Source of the DNA: Viridibacterium curvum
GTDB taxonomy: Bacteria; Pseudomonadota; Gammaproteobacteria; Burkholderiales; Rhodocyclaceae
Assembly: GCF_039544165.1 (NCBI RefSeq)
Contig: NZ_BAABLD010000008.1
Location: forward strand, 558,001 to 622,000
DNA length: 64,000 nt
Reading direction: 5' to 3'
The translations under genes and the position numbers were made by a program. The notes under the pieces were generated by a model, which ran no database searches, was not told where the DNA came from, and saw only the letters and a program-made list of their open reading frames with translations. Below are positions 9,192-17,529 of this stretch, piece after piece (position 1 is the stretch's first letter; every line of letters starts with the position of its first letter).

Positions 9192-9412
9192 GCATCCGTG
9201 GCCCCCACGATGCGGATCGTCTCGCCCGCCACTTCGACCACACTACCGGCGCGCAGCTTGCGCGTCTTGCGTGTCTCGACTTCGCCATCAACCTGCACCA
9301 TGCCGTCGGCGACCATCATCTTCGCCGCGCCACCCGAGGGCGCAATCGCGAGCAGCTTGAGCAGCTTGTCGAGCTCGATGTACTCGGAGTTGAGTTTGAA
9401 AGTCTGGGGCAT
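9188..9412 (-). CDS. S4-domain RNA-binding protein, YbcJ type
   Basis: 74 residues from the ATG at 9412; an in-frame ATG at 9430 would add six residues, but the MPQTFKL start matches the family's usual N-terminus. The S4 fold is evident in IELDKLLKLLAIAPSGGAAK, MVADGMVQVDGEVETRKTRKL and the closing AGSVVEVAGETIRI strand. These small stand-alone S4 proteins bind structured RNA; the E. coli YbcJ role is not settled. It is first in a possible minus-strand run S4 - methyltransferase - sheath fusion, though the repeat at 9108-9191 separates it from the next gene. Confidence 0.8.
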   Translation of the reverse strand: MPQTFKLNSEYIELDKLLKLLAIAPSGGAAKMMVADGMVQVDGEVETRKTRKLRAGSVVEVAGETIRIVGATDA

Positions 9413-9464
9413 GGCGAATTGCTGTGGCATTGTTGCGTCATTCGGCGGCTGCCAATGACAAGCT

Positions 9465-9492
9465 CGTCATTCCCGCGAAGGCGGGAATCCAG
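9465..9492. repeat. Short hairpin repeat around TTCCCGCGAAGGCGGGAA
   Basis: A 7-bp perfect stem TTCCCGC/GCGGGAA with a four-base loop, flanked by CGTCA and TCCAG. This is the form of a widespread short intergenic repeat of proteobacteria. It sits between the divergent S4 and antiporter genes, so it cannot serve as a simple terminator for either. Confidence 0.65.
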
Positions 9493-9534
9493 CGACGTTC
9501 AAAGTCACTGGGTTCCCGTTGCCCTCTCCCCCAA

Positions 9535-9560
9535 CCCCTCCCCCGCAAGCGGGGGAGGGG
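9535..9560. repeat. GC-rich hairpin CCCCTCCCCCGC/GCGGGGGAGGGG
   Basis: A perfect 12-bp stem (9535-9546 with 9549-9560) and a two-base loop. The same element, with a longer stem, recurs at 19639-19668, so this is a dispersed repeat family rather than a gene-specific signal. Confidence 0.75.
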
Positions 9561-9652
9561 AGCGGAATGCGGCAAAGCCGAATGTAAAGTTGGCGGGAAC
9601 GACGGTGATTATCGCACTCAGCCTCCCCGTACACCACCCACCGGAGTCCCGC

Positions 9653-11443
9653 ATGCTCAGCCAGACCGCCATCTTCCTCGCCGCCGCCGTGCTGATGGTG
9701 CCCATTGCCCGCAAGCTGGGGCTGGGCGCCGTGCTGGGCTACCTCGCGGCGGGCGTGCTGATCGGGCCTTTCGGCCTGCGCCTTATCGATGACGTAGAGG
9801 CCATCCTGCATTTCGCCGAGTTCGGCGTGGTGCTGTTCCTGTTCGTCATCGGCCTCGAATTGCAGCCCTCGCGCCTGTGGGTGTTGCGGCGTCAGGTGTT
9901 CGGGCTGGGCAGCGCGCAGGTGCTGCTGACCGCGCTCGCTGTGGGTGGGCTGGCTGTGGCCCTGGGCATAGGCTGGCGTGCCGCGACGCTGATCGGGCTG
10001 GCGCTGGCCATGTCCTCGACCGCGCTGGTGCTGCAATCGCTGGCCGAGCGCAACGAACTCGCCGCACGCCACGGGCGCCATGCTTTTGCCATCCTGCTGT
10101 TCCAGGATCTGGCCGTGATTCCCCTGCTCGCCCTGCTGCCGATTCTGGCCGGTGGCGGCGGCATGGAGGTGGACTGGCTCGACATTGCGAAGGCCGTCGG
10201 CATCATCGCGGCCGTCATCTTCGGCGGTCGCCATCTGCTGCGCCCGGCCTTCAAGTGGATCGCCACGCTGGGCAGCCGCGAGACCTTTACCGCCGCGGCC
10301 CTGCTGGTCGTCATCGGCACCACCTTGCTGATGGAGGTGGCCGGCCTCACCGCCTCGTTGGGCGCCTTCCTCGCCGGCGTGCTGCTCGCCGATTCGGAAT
10401 ACCGCCACGAGCTCGAAGCCGACATCGAGCCCTTCAAGGGCCTGCTGCTGGGCCTGTTCTTCATCGCCGTGGGCATGAGTGCCAATCTCGGCCTGCTCGC
10501 CACCGATGCCCTGCCGCTCATGGGCCTCGTACTGGGTCTGATGGTCATCAAGTTCGCCGTGCTCTACGGCATCGGCGCCGCCACGCAGTGCGCACCAAGC
10601 AGCTCGCGCAAGCTCGCCATCGCGCTCTCACAAGGCGGCGAATTCGCCTTCGTGCTGTTCCAGCTTGGGCGCCAGCACGGCCTGCTGGCCGAGGCGCAGG
10701 CCGACTGGCTGGTGGTGGCCGTCACGCTGTCGATGCTGCTCGCGCCGCTGAGCTTCCTGCTCGAAGCGCGCGTACTGGCGCCCAAGCTCGACGTGCAGAA
10801 GGACGAGCGCGAGTTCGATGCCGTCGAAGAACCCGACCGCGCCGTACTCATCGCCGGCTTCGGCCGCTTTGGCCAGATCATTGCGCGCCTGCTTGCCCTC
10901 AAGAAGATCCCCTTCAACGTGCTCGACGCCAGCGCCAGCCACGTCGACTACGTGCGCCAGTTCGGCTCCAAGGCCTACTACGGCGATGCCTCCCGCCTGG
11001 ATGTGCTGCACGCCGCCGGCATCGCGCATGCCAGGCTCTTCGTGCTCGCCATCGACGACGTCGAGGCCTCGATCAAAACCGCCGAACTGGTGCGCCGCCA
11101 CTACCCCGACCTGCCCATCTACGCCCGCGCACGCAACCGCTTCCATGCCTACAAGCTGATGGACCTGGGCGTGAAGCTGCTGGTGCGCGAAACCTTCCAC
11201 AGCAGCCTGTTCATGGCCGGCGCCGTGCTGCGCGGCCTGCAGGTGCCCGAGACAGACATCGCCGCCGACCTCGCCCGCTTCACCGAGGCCGACGAGGCCA
11301 ACCTGCTGCGCCAGCACGCGGTGTACCGGGACGAAGCCGCGCTGGTGCAGACGACGAAGCAGGCCAGCGAGGAGTTACGCGCGCTGTTCGAGCAGGATGC
11401 AGCGGCGAATCGCGCCGCCGGAAGCACAGGGCAGACCTTGTGA
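9653..11443 (+). CDS. kefC: Monovalent cation:proton antiporter-2, KefC/KefB type
   Basis: 596 residues from the ATG at 9653 with GGAG at 9642-9645. Residues 1-390 are a CPA2 transporter domain of about 12-13 membrane helices (for example LGYLAAGVLIGPFGLR near the start and ASLGAFLAGVLLAD in the middle). Residues about 396-515 are a cytoplasmic TrkA-N/RCK domain with the Rossmann motif IAGFGRFGQ. The charged C-terminal tail is typical of KefB/KefC. Family members exchange K+ for H+ and are gated by glutathione adducts to protect against electrophiles; no KefF/KefG partner gene is adjacent. Its stop overlaps the start of the following small gene. kefB is an equally possible name. Confidence 0.9.
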   Translation: MLSQTAIFLAAAVLMVPIARKLGLGAVLGYLAAGVLIGPFGLRLIDDVEAILHFAEFGVVLFLFVIGLELQPSRLWVLRRQVFGLGSAQVLLTALAVGGLAVALGIGWRAATLIGLALAMSSTALVLQSLAERNELAARHGRHAFAILLFQDLAVIPLLALLPILAGGGGMEVDWLDIAKAVGIIAAVIFGGRHLLRPAFKWIATLGSRETFTAAALLVVIGTTLLMEVAGLTASLGAFLAGVLLADSEYRHELEADIEPFKGLLLGLFFIAVGMSANLGLLATDALPLMGLVLGLMVIKFAVLYGIGAATQCAPSSSRKLAIALSQGGEFAFVLFQLGRQHGLLAEAQADWLVVAVTLSMLLAPLSFLLEARVLAPKLDVQKDEREFDAVEEPDRAVLIAGFGRFGQIIARLLALKKIPFNVLDASASHVDYVRQFGSKAYYGDASRLDVLHAAGIAHARLFVLAIDDVEASIKTAELVRRHYPDLPIYARARNRFHAYKLMDLGVKLLVRETFHSSLFMAGAVLRGLQVPETDIAADLARFTEADEANLLRQHAVYRDEAALVQTTKQASEELRALFEQDAAANRAAGSTGQTL

Positions 11444-11886
11444 ACGAGTCCGCCACGATCGTTGCCAATCACTGGGATTCGTCATCCAGTCCGTGCGAAT
11501 GCTGCGGCCAGTATTCGCAGCAAATCTGGGGCGATCTGTCCTTGGGCGACACGCGTCTTGCGGCTTACTTCGTGCATTGGACCGAAGGACGGCCAGACCA
11601 TTTGCCAAACCTCGATCTGATTATCGGCCCTTGGGGAAACGCCAATGATTCCGCCAACCGGATCCTTGTAACCCTGTTGTTCAAGCCCTCGGCGAATGGC
11701 GGCTCTTTCATGGTTACTGACGCAAGCAGCAGAGCAGGTCTTTACGGCGATCTGTTCGGTAGAGCCATGCTTCGCGCTGAAGTGGTTGGCACCCCATTGG
11801 CCTCAGAGGTGTTTGCTCTTGTCGATGCCCTCTGGCTTACAGAGCCACGGATTGCAGAGGTCAAAGTGCTGAACCGTATTTCGTGA
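11440..11886 (+). CDS. Conserved-looking hypothetical protein with CECC motif
   Basis: 148 residues from a GTG at 11440 whose GTGA overlaps the stop of the antiporter gene, pointing to translational coupling. The N-terminal region carries SPCECCGQ, a possible metal or redox cysteine cluster, followed by WGDL, AAYFVHWTEGRPDHLPNLD and LIIGPWG, which look conserved and folded. No signal peptide or membrane helix. I do not recognise a function. By eye it is less GC-rich than the antiporter gene before it. Coupling could suggest a role in antiporter function, but this rests only on position. Confidence 0.75.
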   Translation: MNESATIVANHWDSSSSPCECCGQYSQQIWGDLSLGDTRLAAYFVHWTEGRPDHLPNLDLIIGPWGNANDSANRILVTLLFKPSANGGSFMVTDASSRAGLYGDLFGRAMLRAEVVGTPLASEVFALVDALWLTEPRIAEVKVLNRIS

Positions 11887-11905
11887 CTCACGGCAGCCTG
11901 GCGGC

Positions 11906-13129
11906 TCAGCGCCCCATACGCAGCACTCGCACATTCTGCGGTGTCGGTCTCCTGGCTTCGGGTAGCCTGCCTGTGTAGTGGGCGCGGGGCCGGATGAGCG
12001 CCCCTTGATCGCGTTGCTCCAGTGCGTGGGCGAGCCAGCCGACAGTGCGGCCGAGGCAGAAAATCAGGGAGGCTGCGCCACGCGGCAAACCCAGTGCGCG
12101 ACGCAGGACGACGAGGCCGAAGTCCAGATTGGGTCGATCTGCGCAACGCTGCTCGACGTACTCGCACAGCTCGCTCAGCACAGGCGCGTCGGGCAGGCCT
12201 CGCAGCATGAAAGCGGCGCGCGGATCGCCTGCCGGATACAGGCGATGGCCAAAGCCCGGTATGGCGCCTGCGGGCCGCGCCGCAAGCAGCGCGTCGATAT
12301 GCGTCGGCACGGATTGCATCATCAGGCTATCCAACAGGGTTTCGACGCGCTCGCTTGCGACGCCGTGGCGCGGCCCCGAGAGCGCTGCAAGGCCGGCACA
12401 CAAAGCCATGTGCAGCGAGGCGCCCGTCGATGCGACACAGCGCACGGTGAAGCTCGACGCATTGAGTTCGTGATCCGCACACAGGATCAGCGCAGCGCGA
12501 ATGCGTTCTGCGGCGGCAGCATCAACTTGCCATGCACGCGCACATTGCAGATGCAGCGGCTCGCAGGATAGATCGCTTCCCAGCAAGGCTGCTGCCATCG
12601 CGCGCAGTAGCTGCGCACAGTGCGCGTGGTGTGTCGCTGCATCGGCTGTCCTTGCCGGCTGCGCGAGTTGTGAAGCCAGACTGGTGAAGCGCTGCATGGC
12701 GGCTTCGAGCGGATTTTCCGACCTGCTGTCCGGTAAGCCGGGCACCAACGACTCACCTGCCGGTACATCGTCGAAAACTTCGCCACGACAGGACCAGAAC
12801 AGACAGGCCAGCTCCTCAAGCGTGGCCTGCGCGGCAAGTGCTACGGCACGCTGCCCGCGGTACCAGAGCTCGCCATCGGCAATCAGGGTCAGCGCAGACT
12901 CCAGCACGGGCAGGCCGAAGTCCAGCGTGCTGCCTGCTGCTGCGCGCGGCTTGCGACCCTGCTGCGCACGACGGGCGAGACGCTCCACCTCGCTACGCAG
13001 GTAACGCTTGCCACTGCCGTGAGTCGCAGACTGTGCGCGCAACAGCCCGCGGCTGACGTAGCTGTAGAGCGTCTGCCGCGTCACGCCGAGCAGGGTGGCG
13101 GCTTCGCTGGAGTCGATGAGTCGGGACAT
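11906..13129 (-). CDS. Citrate synthase family protein with N-terminal MerR-type helix-turn-helix
   Basis: 407 residues from the ATG at 13129 (in-frame ATG at 13144 is the alternative). Residues 4-50 read as a MerR/excisionase-type HTH (IDSSEAATLLGVTRQTLYSYV then GLLRAQ and YLRSEVERL). The rest is citrate synthase-like: GPRHGVASERVE holds the first catalytic His (near 253), GFGHRLYPAGDPRA the second (near 292), LDFG a candidate catalytic Asp, and the C-terminus has LGRTVGWLAHALEQ and RPRAHYTGRLP. The enzyme core is shorter than housekeeping GltA. Either it is a condensing enzyme with a regulatory DNA-binding head, or a transcription factor that uses the fold to sense a metabolite. It is divergent from the methyltransferase gene at 13244. 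Confidence 0.85.
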   Translation of the reverse strand: MSRLIDSSEAATLLGVTRQTLYSYVSRGLLRAQSATHGSGKRYLRSEVERLARRAQQGRKPRAAAGSTLDFGLPVLESALTLIADGELWYRGQRAVALAAQATLEELACLFWSCRGEVFDDVPAGESLVPGLPDSRSENPLEAAMQRFTSLASQLAQPARTADAATHHAHCAQLLRAMAAALLGSDLSCEPLHLQCARAWQVDAAAAERIRAALILCADHELNASSFTVRCVASTGASLHMALCAGLAALSGPRHGVASERVETLLDSLMMQSVPTHIDALLAARPAGAIPGFGHRLYPAGDPRAAFMLRGLPDAPVLSELCEYVEQRCADRPNLDFGLVVLRRALGLPRGAASLIFCLGRTVGWLAHALEQRDQGALIRPRAHYTGRLPEARRPTPQNVRVLRMGR

Positions 13130-13243
13130 GCGCCATGATGACATTGCCGTCGCGTGGAGACGAGGTCGATTGGCTCGATCAAGATTGACCGGTTCTGGTG
13201 TGGGACTCTTGAATGTGGGTACTTACACCAGCGGAGCACGTCT

Positions 13244-14053
13244 ATGCAGACCACGAAAAGCTACACGGAACAAGCACGCAGCAGCGTCGACTTCGGGCGC
13301 GCCGCCCTGGACTATCGGCGCCATCGTGCGGGCTTCCCGGACGCCTTGTTCACGCGTCTGGCCGTGCATGGCATCGGCGTCGCGGGACAGCGCCTGCTCG
13401 ATCTGGGTACCGGCACAGGGAGTCTGGCGCGTGGATTCGCCTTGCGCGGTTGTCGTGTGACCGGGCTGGACCCGTCCGAAAACCTGATGGCACAAGCGCG
13501 GGAGCTGGATGCTGAAGCCCTTGTCAGCATCGACTATGTCACGGCGCGGGCGGAGGATACCGGCTTGCCTGCACAGATGTTCGATGTGGTCGCTGCGGGT
13601 CAGTGCTGGCACTGGTTCGATCGGCCGCGCGCGGCGGCCGAAGGCTGGCGCCTGTTGCGACCCGGCGGCATCTTGCTGAGTACACACTTCGACTGGCTGC
13701 CGCTGCCTGGCAGCTTCGTCGCTGCTACCGAACAGCTGATACGTTCGCACAATCCAGCTTGGGGCGGGCATGGCGGCCACGGGATCCACACGAAGGAGTT
13801 TGCGGACTTCTCTGGCGCCGGCTTTCATTCCTTGCAATCGTTCAGCTTCGATGTTGATGTGCCCTACAGCCACGAGGGCTGGCGCGGCCGCATCCGGGCG
13901 AGCGCGGGTATTTCGGCAAGTCTGCCTCCCGATGCCGTCGCTGCCTTCGACGCTGAACACTCGGCGATGCTGGCGCGCGATTTCCCGCAAGAGCGTCTGC
14001 TGGCACCGCACCGGGTATTCGCGCTGATCGGCTACAAGTCCTTCGAGTGCTAG
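13244..14053 (+). CDS. Class I SAM-dependent methyltransferase
   Basis: 269 residues from the ATG at 13244 (GGAG at 13232-13235). AdoMet motif I is LLDLGTGTGSLARGF (near residue 46), followed by VTGLDPSENLMAQA, VTARAEDTGLP and the post-motif GQCWHWFDRP, a pattern of the Methyltransf_11/UbiE-like group acting on small molecules. The substrate cannot be told. Its 3' end overlaps the convergent HAD phosphatase gene by four bases. Confidence 0.88.
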   Translation: MQTTKSYTEQARSSVDFGRAALDYRRHRAGFPDALFTRLAVHGIGVAGQRLLDLGTGTGSLARGFALRGCRVTGLDPSENLMAQARELDAEALVSIDYVTARAEDTGLPAQMFDVVAAGQCWHWFDRPRAAAEGWRLLRPGGILLSTHFDWLPLPGSFVAATEQLIRSHNPAWGGHGGHGIHTKEFADFSGAGFHSLQSFSFDVDVPYSHEGWRGRIRASAGISASLPPDAVAAFDAEHSAMLARDFPQERLLAPHRVFALIGYKSFEC

Positions 14054-14718
14054 GGCGAGGAGGTGCCAGCGAAGCGCATCAACTCCGCCGGTTGCGTCAG
14101 CAAGTGCGCGGGCTGATGCGCTGACAGCTCCTCGCGCGAGCCATACCCCCACAGCACGCCCGCCGCTGACAGGCCATTGCGGTGCGCGGCGATCATGTCG
14201 AACTCGCGGTCGCCGATCATCAGTGACCGTGTGCTGACGAGGCCGCGCTCGCGCAGCCTGGCCATCTGCTCCCACTTCTCGATGTGGATATCGCCACCAT
14301 CGACGAACCGGAAGTGCTGGCGCAGGCCGAACAGTTCGAGGATGCGTTCGGCGAAGTCGGCGCGCTTGGAGGTGCACAGGCCCAGCGGCACGCCAGAATC
14401 GGCGAGCGCCGTGACAGCTTCGGCGATGCCGGGGTAGATCGTGTTCTCGGCGTAGCCCACGTCGCCATAGCGCTCGCGGTATTTGGCGATGAGGGCCTTG
14501 ATGTGGGCTTCGTCCTCGACGCCGGTGTGTGCCTTGAAGCTGTGAAACAGCGGCGGGCCTATCCAGGGCACTTGCGCTGCGCGGTCGAGTGGTGCGTAGC
14601 CGAAATGTTCGAGCGCGTAGTTGATGGAGCGACCAATGCCTTCGATGGGGTCGCTGATGGTGCCGTCGAGATCGAAAAGAATGAAATCGTAGGAGATGGT
14701 GTCGTAGGGTGAGGTCAT
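14050..14718 (-). CDS. HAD superfamily phosphatase, phosphoglycolate-phosphatase-like
   Basis: 222 residues from the ATG at 14718. Motif I is FDLDGTISD (about residues 14-22) with the nucleophile and acid/base Asp pair; LCTSKR gives motif II; IGDREFDM gives the motif IV acidic pair. A helical cap (about 25-85) makes it a C1-cap enzyme of the Gph/pyrophosphatase-like group. It should hydrolyse a small phosphate ester; the true substrate is not evident. Convergent with the methyltransferase at 13244 and divergent from the molybdoenzyme at 14836. Confidence 0.88.
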   Translation of the reverse strand: MTSPYDTISYDFILFDLDGTISDPIEGIGRSINYALEHFGYAPLDRAAQVPWIGPPLFHSFKAHTGVEDEAHIKALIAKYRERYGDVGYAENTIYPGIAEAVTALADSGVPLGLCTSKRADFAERILELFGLRQHFRFVDGGDIHIEKWEQMARLRERGLVSTRSLMIGDREFDMIAAHRNGLSAAGVLWGYGSREELSAHQPAHLLTQPAELMRFAGTSSP

Positions 14719-14835
14719 GATGCCTGGCTGCGCGGGTGTCTGCGTGATGATACGTTGGTCGCCACCGTCAAAACACGTATTGCCGGCCGCCCAATGGCCG
14801 CCGACAATGCGCCATCGTCCAGCGGAAATTTTTTC

Positions 14836-17070
14836 ATGAGCAGCAAACGAATTGCCGTCTACACCAAGCCCGCTGGCGGGCTCGACGCCCTCAAGGCCTC
14901 GCTCGCGGCCATGCAGGAGCAGAACATCGTCGCCAAGGGCTTTGCGACCATGCGCAATGCCAATCAGCCCGAGGGCTTTGACTGCCCCGGCTGTGCCTGG
15001 CCCGACCGGAATCACCATTCGAGCTTCGAGTTCTGCGAAAACGGCGTCAAGGCCGTGGCGGCCGAGGCCACGGCGCACCGCGTGACACGCGAGTTCTTCG
15101 CCCGCCACACCGTGAACGCGTTGATGCAGCAGGACGACTACACGCTGGAGTCGCACGGGCGGCTCACTGAGCCGATGCGTTACGACGCGGCGAGTGACCG
15201 CTATGTGCCGATCAGCTGGCCCGAGGCCTTCGCGACGGTGGCGCAGCATCTCAATGCCCTGCCCGATCCCGATCAGGCGGTGTTCTACACCTCGGGGCGC
15301 ACGTCGAACGAGGCGGCGTTTCTCTACCAGCTGTTCATCCGCGAGTTCGGCACGAACAATCTGCCGGACTGCTCGAACATGTGCCACGAGCCCTCGGGCG
15401 CGGGCATGAAGCCGCAGATCGGTGTGGGCAAGGGCACGGTGACGCTGGATGACTTCACCAGGGCCGACGCCATTTTCATCTTCGGCCAGAACCCCGGCAC
15501 CAATCACCCGCGCATGCTCGCCGAACTGCGCGATGCAGCCCGACGCGGCTGCCGCATCGTGGTGTTCAACCCGCTGAAGGAACGCGGGCTGGAGCGTTTC
15601 TCCGACCCCAAGAATCCGCTGGAGCTGATGGGGGGCGAAACAAAGCTGGCCTCGCACTACTACCAGCCTGCCATCGGCGGCGACCTCGCTGTGGCGAAGG
15701 GAATCATCAAGGCGGTGCTCGAAGCGGGCGCGGAGGACGTGCCCTTCATCGCCGAACACTGCGAGGGCTTCGGCGACTTCCGCAGCAATGTGCTGGCCGA
15801 GAACTGGTCGGCCATCGAGGCATCAAGCGGGCTGACCCACGCGCAGATCCAGGAAGCGGCGCAGATCTACATGCAGAGCCGCGCGACCATCGTCACCTGG
15901 GGCATGGGCATCACCCAGCACAAGCATTCGGTCGCCACCATCCAGATGCTGGTGAACCTGCTGCTGGTGCGCGGCAATATCGGCAAGCCCGGTGCGGGCG
16001 CCTGCCCGGTGCGCGGGCACTCGAACGTGCAGGGTGATCGCACCATGGGCATCTACGAGAAGCCTTCTGATGCATTTCTCGACAAGCTGGGTGCAGCCTT
16101 CGATTTCGAACCGCCGCGCAAGCACGGTTTCGATGTGGTCGCTGCCATCGAGGCCATGCTCGCCGGAAACGCGAAAGTGTTCTTCGCCATGGGTGGCAAC
16201 TTCGCCGCCGCCACGCCCGACACCGAGCGCACCTGGGACGCATTGCGCGCCTGCGACCTCACCGTGCATGTGACGACCAAGCTCAACCGCTCGCACCTCG
16301 TGCACGGCAAGGCGGCGCTGATCCTGCCCTGCCTGGGCCGCACCGAGATCGACATGCAGGCCAGCGGACCGCAGGGCGTGACGGTCGAAGATTCCATGAG
16401 CATGGTGCACATCTCGCAGGGCATGAATCCGCCGGCGTCTCCCGATTTGATGTCCGAGCCCGCCATCGTCGCGCACCTCGCCGCTGCCACCCTGCCGCAG
16501 AGCAAGACGCGCTGGTTGTGGCTCATCGAGGATTACCGCCGCATCCGCGACAGGATCGAAGCGGTCGTCGACGGCTTCATGCACTTCAACGAACGCCTGC
16601 GCGCACCCGGTGGCTTCTACCTGGGCAACAGCGCGCGCGAACGACGCTGGGTAACGGCCAACGGACGCGCGAGCTTCATGACGCACGCGCTGCCCATCAT
16701 CCCGAAATCCGACTTCCGCCTCATGACCGTGCGCAGCCACGATCAGTACAACACCACGGTGTATGGACTCGATGACCGCTATCGCGGGGTCTATGGGCAT
16801 CGCCGTGTGTGCTTCATCAATCGCGAAGATCTGGCACGGCAGGGCCTCAAGGCTGGCGAGTGGGTGGACATCACCAGCGTGTGGGACGACGGCGAACGCA
16901 CGGCGAAGCGCTTCCTGCTCGTCGAATACGACATTCCGGACGGCTGCCTCGCCAGCTACTTCCCCGAGACCAATGCGCTGGTGCCGCTGGGGGCGTTTGC
17001 GGACGAAGCGCGCACGCCGGCCTCGAAGTCGGTGCCGGTGCGGCTGTCGCGGAGTGCCGAGCTTGCGTAG
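14836..17070 (+). CDS. FdhF/YdeP family molybdopterin oxidoreductase
   Basis: 744 residues from the ATG at 14836. The start region KPAGGLDALKASL and the Cys-containing FDCPGCAWPD (about residue 46) are characteristic of the YdeP branch of formate-dehydrogenase-like oxidoreductases. Downstream are YTSGRTSNEAAFLYQLF, FGQNPGTNHPRM, the MGD-binding TWGMGITQHKHSV and the C-terminal molybdopterin-dinucleotide-binding domain around RSHDQYNTTVYG. The four-Cys iron-sulphur cluster motif of true FdhF is not obvious. E. coli YdeP is linked to acid resistance; the physiological reaction is not established. The downstream fdhD product, needed to sulphurate the Mo cofactor of formate dehydrogenases, supports an active molybdoenzyme. 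Confidence 0.9.
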   Translation: MSSKRIAVYTKPAGGLDALKASLAAMQEQNIVAKGFATMRNANQPEGFDCPGCAWPDRNHHSSFEFCENGVKAVAAEATAHRVTREFFARHTVNALMQQDDYTLESHGRLTEPMRYDAASDRYVPISWPEAFATVAQHLNALPDPDQAVFYTSGRTSNEAAFLYQLFIREFGTNNLPDCSNMCHEPSGAGMKPQIGVGKGTVTLDDFTRADAIFIFGQNPGTNHPRMLAELRDAARRGCRIVVFNPLKERGLERFSDPKNPLELMGGETKLASHYYQPAIGGDLAVAKGIIKAVLEAGAEDVPFIAEHCEGFGDFRSNVLAENWSAIEASSGLTHAQIQEAAQIYMQSRATIVTWGMGITQHKHSVATIQMLVNLLLVRGNIGKPGAGACPVRGHSNVQGDRTMGIYEKPSDAFLDKLGAAFDFEPPRKHGFDVVAAIEAMLAGNAKVFFAMGGNFAAATPDTERTWDALRACDLTVHVTTKLNRSHLVHGKAALILPCLGRTEIDMQASGPQGVTVEDSMSMVHISQGMNPPASPDLMSEPAIVAHLAAATLPQSKTRWLWLIEDYRRIRDRIEAVVDGFMHFNERLRAPGGFYLGNSARERRWVTANGRASFMTHALPIIPKSDFRLMTVRSHDQYNTTVYGLDDRYRGVYGHRRVCFINREDLARQGLKAGEWVDITSVWDDGERTAKRFLLVEYDIPDGCLASYFPETNALVPLGAFADEARTPASKSVPVRLSRSAELA

Positions 17071-17255
17071 GGTGGGCACGGCGTGCCCACGCGCATGTGG
17101 CGACGATTTTGACGCGCGGGCTCACGGAGCCGCCCACCCGACGGGCAATACCATCAAGACAAGCACCACGGCTGACCCTCACCCAACCCTCTCCCGCGGG
17201 GAGAGGGCTCTTCGCTCCCTTCTCCCTGCGGGAGAAGGGTTGGGGATGAGGGCCA
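17069..17255. repeat. Composite of intergenic hairpin repeats between ydeP-like gene and HTH gene
   Basis: The stretch holds GTGGGCAC/GTGCCCAC at 17073-17091 (a GTAGGGTGGGCACGGC-type repeat), a later GCCCACCC near 17142 that can pair with its left end, and two tandem hairpins, CTCTCCCGCGGGGAGAG and TTCTCCCTGCGGGAGAA, within larger complementary arms (CCTCACCCAACCC... to ...GGGTTGGGGATGAGG) at about 17178-17252. These look like dispersed repeats, not genes. No coding sequence was seen. Confidence 0.65.
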
Positions 17256-17280
17256 CGGAGTCCTTGGGGAGCCGTACTCG

Positions 17281-17529
17281 ATGACATTGACCCCAACCTG
17301 CCGCATTAATGACCACCACGCCCTCGCCCTCAGCTTGCTCGCGGACAAGGATGGCTTGTCTGCCGCCGCCCTGCGCAAGCGTCTGGATGTGCCCATGAGC
17401 GTGCTGCTGCGCGTGTTGAGCGAGCTGGGCGAACTGGCGCTGGTGGAGCGTCGTGCGGTGGGTCGTCGCGAGGGCGTCTTCCTCACAGCCAAGGCGCGTG
17501 CGCTGTTGCAGAGCGGGGCAGCGCAATGA
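17281..17529 (+). CDS. Small winged-helix DNA-binding protein
   Basis: 82 residues. The centre reads ALSLLADKDGLSAAALRKRL - DVPMSVLLRVLSELGELALVERR, a helix-turn-helix in which the second helix would contact DNA, followed by a wing GRREGVFLTAKARALL like those of MarR- or Rrf2-type small regulators. Its stop overlaps the fdhD start by four bases (ATGA), so the two are coupled. Position between the YdeP-type oxidoreductase and fdhD suggests it regulates this molybdoenzyme set. No family name can be given with confidence. Confidence 0.75.
   Translation: MTLTPTCRINDHHALALSLLADKDGLSAAALRKRLDVPMSVLLRVLSELGELALVERRAVGRREGVFLTAKARALLQSGAAQ

Noticed and set aside
9877..11439. Upstream in-frame extension of the small gene at 11440
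   Set aside because: Runs through the antiporter gene out of frame; the product is Arg/Ala/Gly-rich.
14719..15759. Long upstream extension of the HAD phosphatase frame
   Set aside because: Antisense to the molybdoenzyme gene; family N-terminus fits the ATG at 14718.
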